Program-made: the position numbers and the translations under genes
Part shown: piece after piece, positions 16,358-18,934 of the stretch
How positions within the stretch are numbered: position 1 is the first letter of the stretch
Layout of the letters: each line of letters opens with the position of its first letter
Assembly: GCA_910587545.1 (NCBI GenBank)
Contig: CAJUMI010000046.1
Span: 1-18,934 of the forward strand
Direction: 5' to 3'
DNA from: an uncultured Muribaculaceae bacterium
Lineage (GTDB): Bacteria > Bacteroidota > Bacteroidia > Bacteroidales > Muribaculaceae
DNA length: 18,934 nt
Notes under the pieces: model-generated
Told to the model about the DNA's origin: nothing
The model's database searches: none
Seen by the model: only the letters and a program-made list of their open reading frames with translations

Positions 16358-16388
16358 CAAAATTAATCAAAATCAGCCAAATGGCAAT
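16358..16388 (-). promoter_or_regulatory. Bacteroidetes-type promoter of aroE
   Basis: On the minus strand TAATTTTG (16365-16358) matches the TAnnTTTG -7 box, with ATTG (16388-16385, three of four bases of TTTG) 19 nt upstream. Transcription would start near 16350, giving a leader of roughly 17 nt to the ATG at 16333. This supports a transcript separate from the receptor gene upstream. Confidence 0.6.
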
Positions 16389-16414
16389 GAATTATGCACT
16401 TTAATGCGCTGTTG

Positions 16415-18856
16415 TCAGTTTTTGCGTCCCTGTAGGTCGTCGTTTTCGATTGAGGCGGCGGTCTTCTTGACAGATGCTTTCAATGAACCGAATCGGTAGC
16501 TGGCGCGGAAAGTGACGCTGAAGTTGTGGCTTGATACGGACTCGGACAAAGAATAATAGTCAGGCGTGCGGGTTATGATCTTGCCTTTTCGTGAGTATGG
16601 CCCGAACGGGTTGCTCAATCCGACGCCGATGGCGAGTCGGTCATCGCTGAGGAAGAATTTCCTGACGCTGAAATTATTCCAGAAGAATGCGAAGCCGGGA
16701 TCGAAGTAGGTGTAGGCGTCGTTGTTGATGCCGCCGCTCCACCAACCTACATTTGCAGTCAGTTGCATACGCCATGGAAGTTTTTGGTTGAGCGAGACCC
16801 AGGGGTTGTACTGCGGTCGTGAGAGACTTGTTCCGTCGGGCATAGACTGGCGGGTGAACGCATAGCTTATGTTGCCGTAGATCGATGTTTTGTCGGTGGG
16901 CGACCATTGGAAGTAGGCGTTTGCAGCAAGTTTTTTCTGATGCCCTACATTGGCAAAAGAGTAGAAGATATGGTCGCCGGCGACGTCCATTTTGTTCACT
17001 ATCATATTGTCGGAAAAGCTGTATGACAGTGACACGTCTACGTTGAACTTGGGCTTGATCATGCTGTAGTTGAGCAGCAAGGTGTTGAATATGGCGCTAT
17101 GCAGACGCGGATTGCCGGACGAGGTGGAGTTGGGAGTCGTGGCGACTGTCGGATCGAGGTAGCTGATGCCCGGACGCGAGATGCGTCGGTTGAACGATGC
17201 TTTCAGTGTGTTGGCATCATCGAACGAGTAGCTGAGCGATGCGTTTGGGACGTAGTCATTTATTTCGCTTGCGAAGTCGCTGCCCTGTCCGTCCTTGAAT
17301 TTAGCGGCGAGATGTGAGTACTCGTATCTGAAGCCAGCGCGGGCGTTGATTTTGCCGAAGCGGGCGCGGAAATCGGCATAAGCGGCACCGATGTCTGTGT
17401 TGTGACAGAAGTTGTCGTAGGTCGAGCGGTCAGTGGAGACATAGTCTCTGTAATTCTTTGAATGGTTGCGGCGCAGGATATACTTGGCTCCTACGTCGAG
17501 GGTGTGTTTGCCTGCGACAGGACGTGTCCAGTCGAGCTGGAAGGTGTGCTCGAAGAAGCGGAGATCGAAGTCTGATATAATGCCCGTGTAGTCGAACGGC
17601 GGATTGTAAATGTCGGTGTAATCGGTCTGTTGACGTTGTTTCTGGCCTGTAGTGGAGATCTGATATGACAGGGTGATGTTCTCGCCTTTGAGGCGTGTCG
17701 AGCGCTGGTAGTTGATACTTCCGTCAAGGTCGAGGTAGTTGGACTTAGGGTAGAAAGAGGTCTGGCGGTATGAGTAGATGTCGTGACCGTCGGGCGCGGT
17801 CATGGCATAATTGCGGTCGACGTCGTATTTGCTGTAGTTCTTATAGATGTTGAAAGCAGCAGTGACGAGGTTGAGTGTGTCGGGTTCGTAGCTCAGGTCG
17901 AGGCCTCCGAAGAAGGTGTTGCTGCGTGAACTTGATAGATCGGAGTAGGTCAGAGTGTTGCCGGAGTCATAGTAGTATCCATCGTTTGTGGTCGATGATT
18001 CGCTCTCTCGTCGGTTGAGGTTGTAATAGCCGCCATTTACCGAGAAAGTGACTTTGCCGATCTGAGACGACAGCCAGATGTTGGGGGTCGGAACCGGGTT
18101 GTTGGAGTAGCCGAATAGTGAAATGTTGCCGGTGATGCCTTTCAGGTGTGTCTCGGAATCGGTGACGATGTTGAGTATCGCGCCGACGCCTTCGGCATCT
18201 TCTCGCGCTCCGGGATCAGTGATGACTTCGATCTTTTTGATTGAAGAGGCAGGAATGGCTTTGAATATCTCTTTGGCGTTTTTGGTGAACGAGTTGTTGG
18301 GGCGGCCGTTTTTGTAGATCTTGAAGTCGGAAGAACCGTTGACAGTTATATTACCTTCGGCATCGACGGCGACCATCGGAACTTTACGCAGGATGTCGAT
18401 CAGCGGTGCGGTGGCTACTTCGGGGTCGGCCTGCACGTCGTAGCCTATGCGGTCGATCTCCTTGACGACGATCGGTTTCTGGGCCGTGACGGTTATCTCT
18501 TCGAGTCGCCGGGTGCGTGCGTCAGAAAATGCGAGTCTGCCGAGGTCGGCGACCGGTTGCTCGTCGGTGACAGAGAACGGCTGTTCGAGTGTCGAACCGT
18601 CGATGCCGACGAGTGAGAGTCGGAATTGTCCCGGTATGTCGAGTGGGGTGTCTATCATTCCCGACGCGTCGGTGATATTGCCTGTGAGGGGAGTGGTGGC
18701 GGTGGTGTCAGCCGGGAAGATACGCCATGTCGCAAATTCTTCGGGCTCGCCTTGTGAATTGACGACAACTGCTTTTACACAATAGTTTGAGGCATAACTC
18801 AAGAATGGGATAAATAACATTAGGGCTGAGACAGCCGTGGCTGAAATTGACTTCAT
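16415..18856 (-). CDS. TonB-dependent outer-membrane beta-barrel receptor
   Basis: An 813-residue outer-membrane protein. Residues 1-22 are a signal peptide (ending LSYA). Residues about 24-115 form a carboxypeptidase-regulatory-like beta domain, as is common in Bacteroidetes receptors. LEEITVTAQ at 118-126 starts the region before the plug; the plug spans about 145-235 with PLIDILRKVPMV, INGSSDFKIYKNG-like and GVGAILNIVT (223-232). The rest is a barrel of the outer-membrane beta-barrel family 3 type, rich in aromatic and alternating residues, including FNRRISRPGISYLDP near the middle-to-late barrel. The ligand cannot be read. There is no SusD-type partner next to it, which argues against a glycan-uptake locus. 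ATG start at 18856. The next gene, aroE, has its own promoter 81 nt downstream. Confidence 0.9.
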   Translation of the reverse strand: MKSISATAVSALMLFIPFLSYASNYCVKAVVVNSQGEPEEFATWRIFPADTTATTPLTGNITDASGMIDTPLDIPGQFRLSLVGIDGSTLEQPFSVTDEQPVADLGRLAFSDARTRRLEEITVTAQKPIVVKEIDRIGYDVQADPEVATAPLIDILRKVPMVAVDAEGNITVNGSSDFKIYKNGRPNNSFTKNAKEIFKAIPASSIKKIEVITDPGAREDAEGVGAILNIVTDSETHLKGITGNISLFGYSNNPVPTPNIWLSSQIGKVTFSVNGGYYNLNRRESESSTTNDGYYYDSGNTLTYSDLSSSRSNTFFGGLDLSYEPDTLNLVTAAFNIYKNYSKYDVDRNYAMTAPDGHDIYSYRQTSFYPKSNYLDLDGSINYQRSTRLKGENITLSYQISTTGQKQRQQTDYTDIYNPPFDYTGIISDFDLRFFEHTFQLDWTRPVAGKHTLDVGAKYILRRNHSKNYRDYVSTDRSTYDNFCHNTDIGAAYADFRARFGKINARAGFRYEYSHLAAKFKDGQGSDFASEINDYVPNASLSYSFDDANTLKASFNRRISRPGISYLDPTVATTPNSTSSGNPRLHSAIFNTLLLNYSMIKPKFNVDVSLSYSFSDNMIVNKMDVAGDHIFYSFANVGHQKKLAANAYFQWSPTDKTSIYGNISYAFTRQSMPDGTSLSRPQYNPWVSLNQKLPWRMQLTANVGWWSGGINNDAYTYFDPGFAFFWNNFSVRKFFLSDDRLAIGVGLSNPFGPYSRKGKIITRTPDYYSLSESVSSHNFSVTFRASYRFGSLKASVKKTAASIENDDLQGRKN

Positions 18857-18934
18857 GATCTGTGATGAACGTTTTTTTTATATTACTGTCCGCTAAACCA
18901 TAAGAAGGCGAGTCCAACTTTCTGAACGGCAGAA

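Noticed and set aside
16381..16414. Weak hairpin after the receptor gene as a terminator
   Set aside because: Only about four pairs including a G-T pair and no T-run follow; not convincing.
18883..18934. Possible 3' end of an upstream gene or insertion-sequence end (open frame ending QKVGLAFLWFSGQ)
   Set aside because: Only 16 codons are visible at the window edge and I cannot tie them to a family; too little to report as a gene.

Overview
The window looks like a chromosomal segment of a gut Bacteroidales bacterium, most plausibly a Muribaculaceae-like lineage. The taxonomic call is inference. It rests on the protein families (DUF4831, a Bacteroidetes-type secreted RHS/YD protein, a degenerate type IX sorting domain, an outer-membrane beta-barrel family TonB receptor, a Bacteroidales-type uridine phosphorylase and C45 hydrolase) and on Bacteroidetes-type promoters (TTTG, 19-21 nt, TAnnTTTG). 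Every convincing gene lies on the minus strand, so the window reads right to left. No rRNA, tRNA, CRISPR array, intact mobile element or phage gene was seen.

Layout in transcription order: an outer-membrane TonB-dependent receptor (18856-16415). Then a promoter and the run aroE - yeiH-like transporter - comEC (16333-12585), with 16-nt and 4-nt gaps. Just past the comEC stop lies a start-less fragment resembling the C-terminus of DUF2339 membrane proteins (12584-12395). A gap of about 280 nt holds a promoter-like box. Next is a closely packed run: bifunctional NAD(P)H-hydrate repair enzyme, DUF4831 lipoprotein-like/secreted protein, secreted C45-type Ntn hydrolase, hotdog thioesterase, dprA and uridine phosphorylase (12114-5876). 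The hydrolase and thioesterase overlap by 14 nt, and dprA starts 3 nt after the thioesterase stop. Last, a promoter enclosed by a 15-bp inverted repeat (5752-5820) drives two genes with a 4-nt ATGA overlap: a secreted protein with a type IX sorting-like C-terminus, and a very large RHS/YD-repeat protein that runs off the left edge after about 1562 codons without a stop.

Functionally the window mixes housekeeping genes (shikimate pathway, nucleoside salvage, metabolite repair), two DNA-uptake genes (comEC for the inner-membrane channel, dprA for RecA loading), and cell-surface genes. The parts most worth a second look are the RHS/sorting-domain pair with its inverted-repeat promoter, the DUF2339 remnant, and the loss of the usual Asn-Asn-Gly-Gly-Asp loop in the epimerase half of the NAD(P)H-hydrate enzyme. 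Several genes have apparent upstream TTG/GTG starts that I reject in favour of an internal ATG; for two of them the rejected codon lies at or within the promoter.
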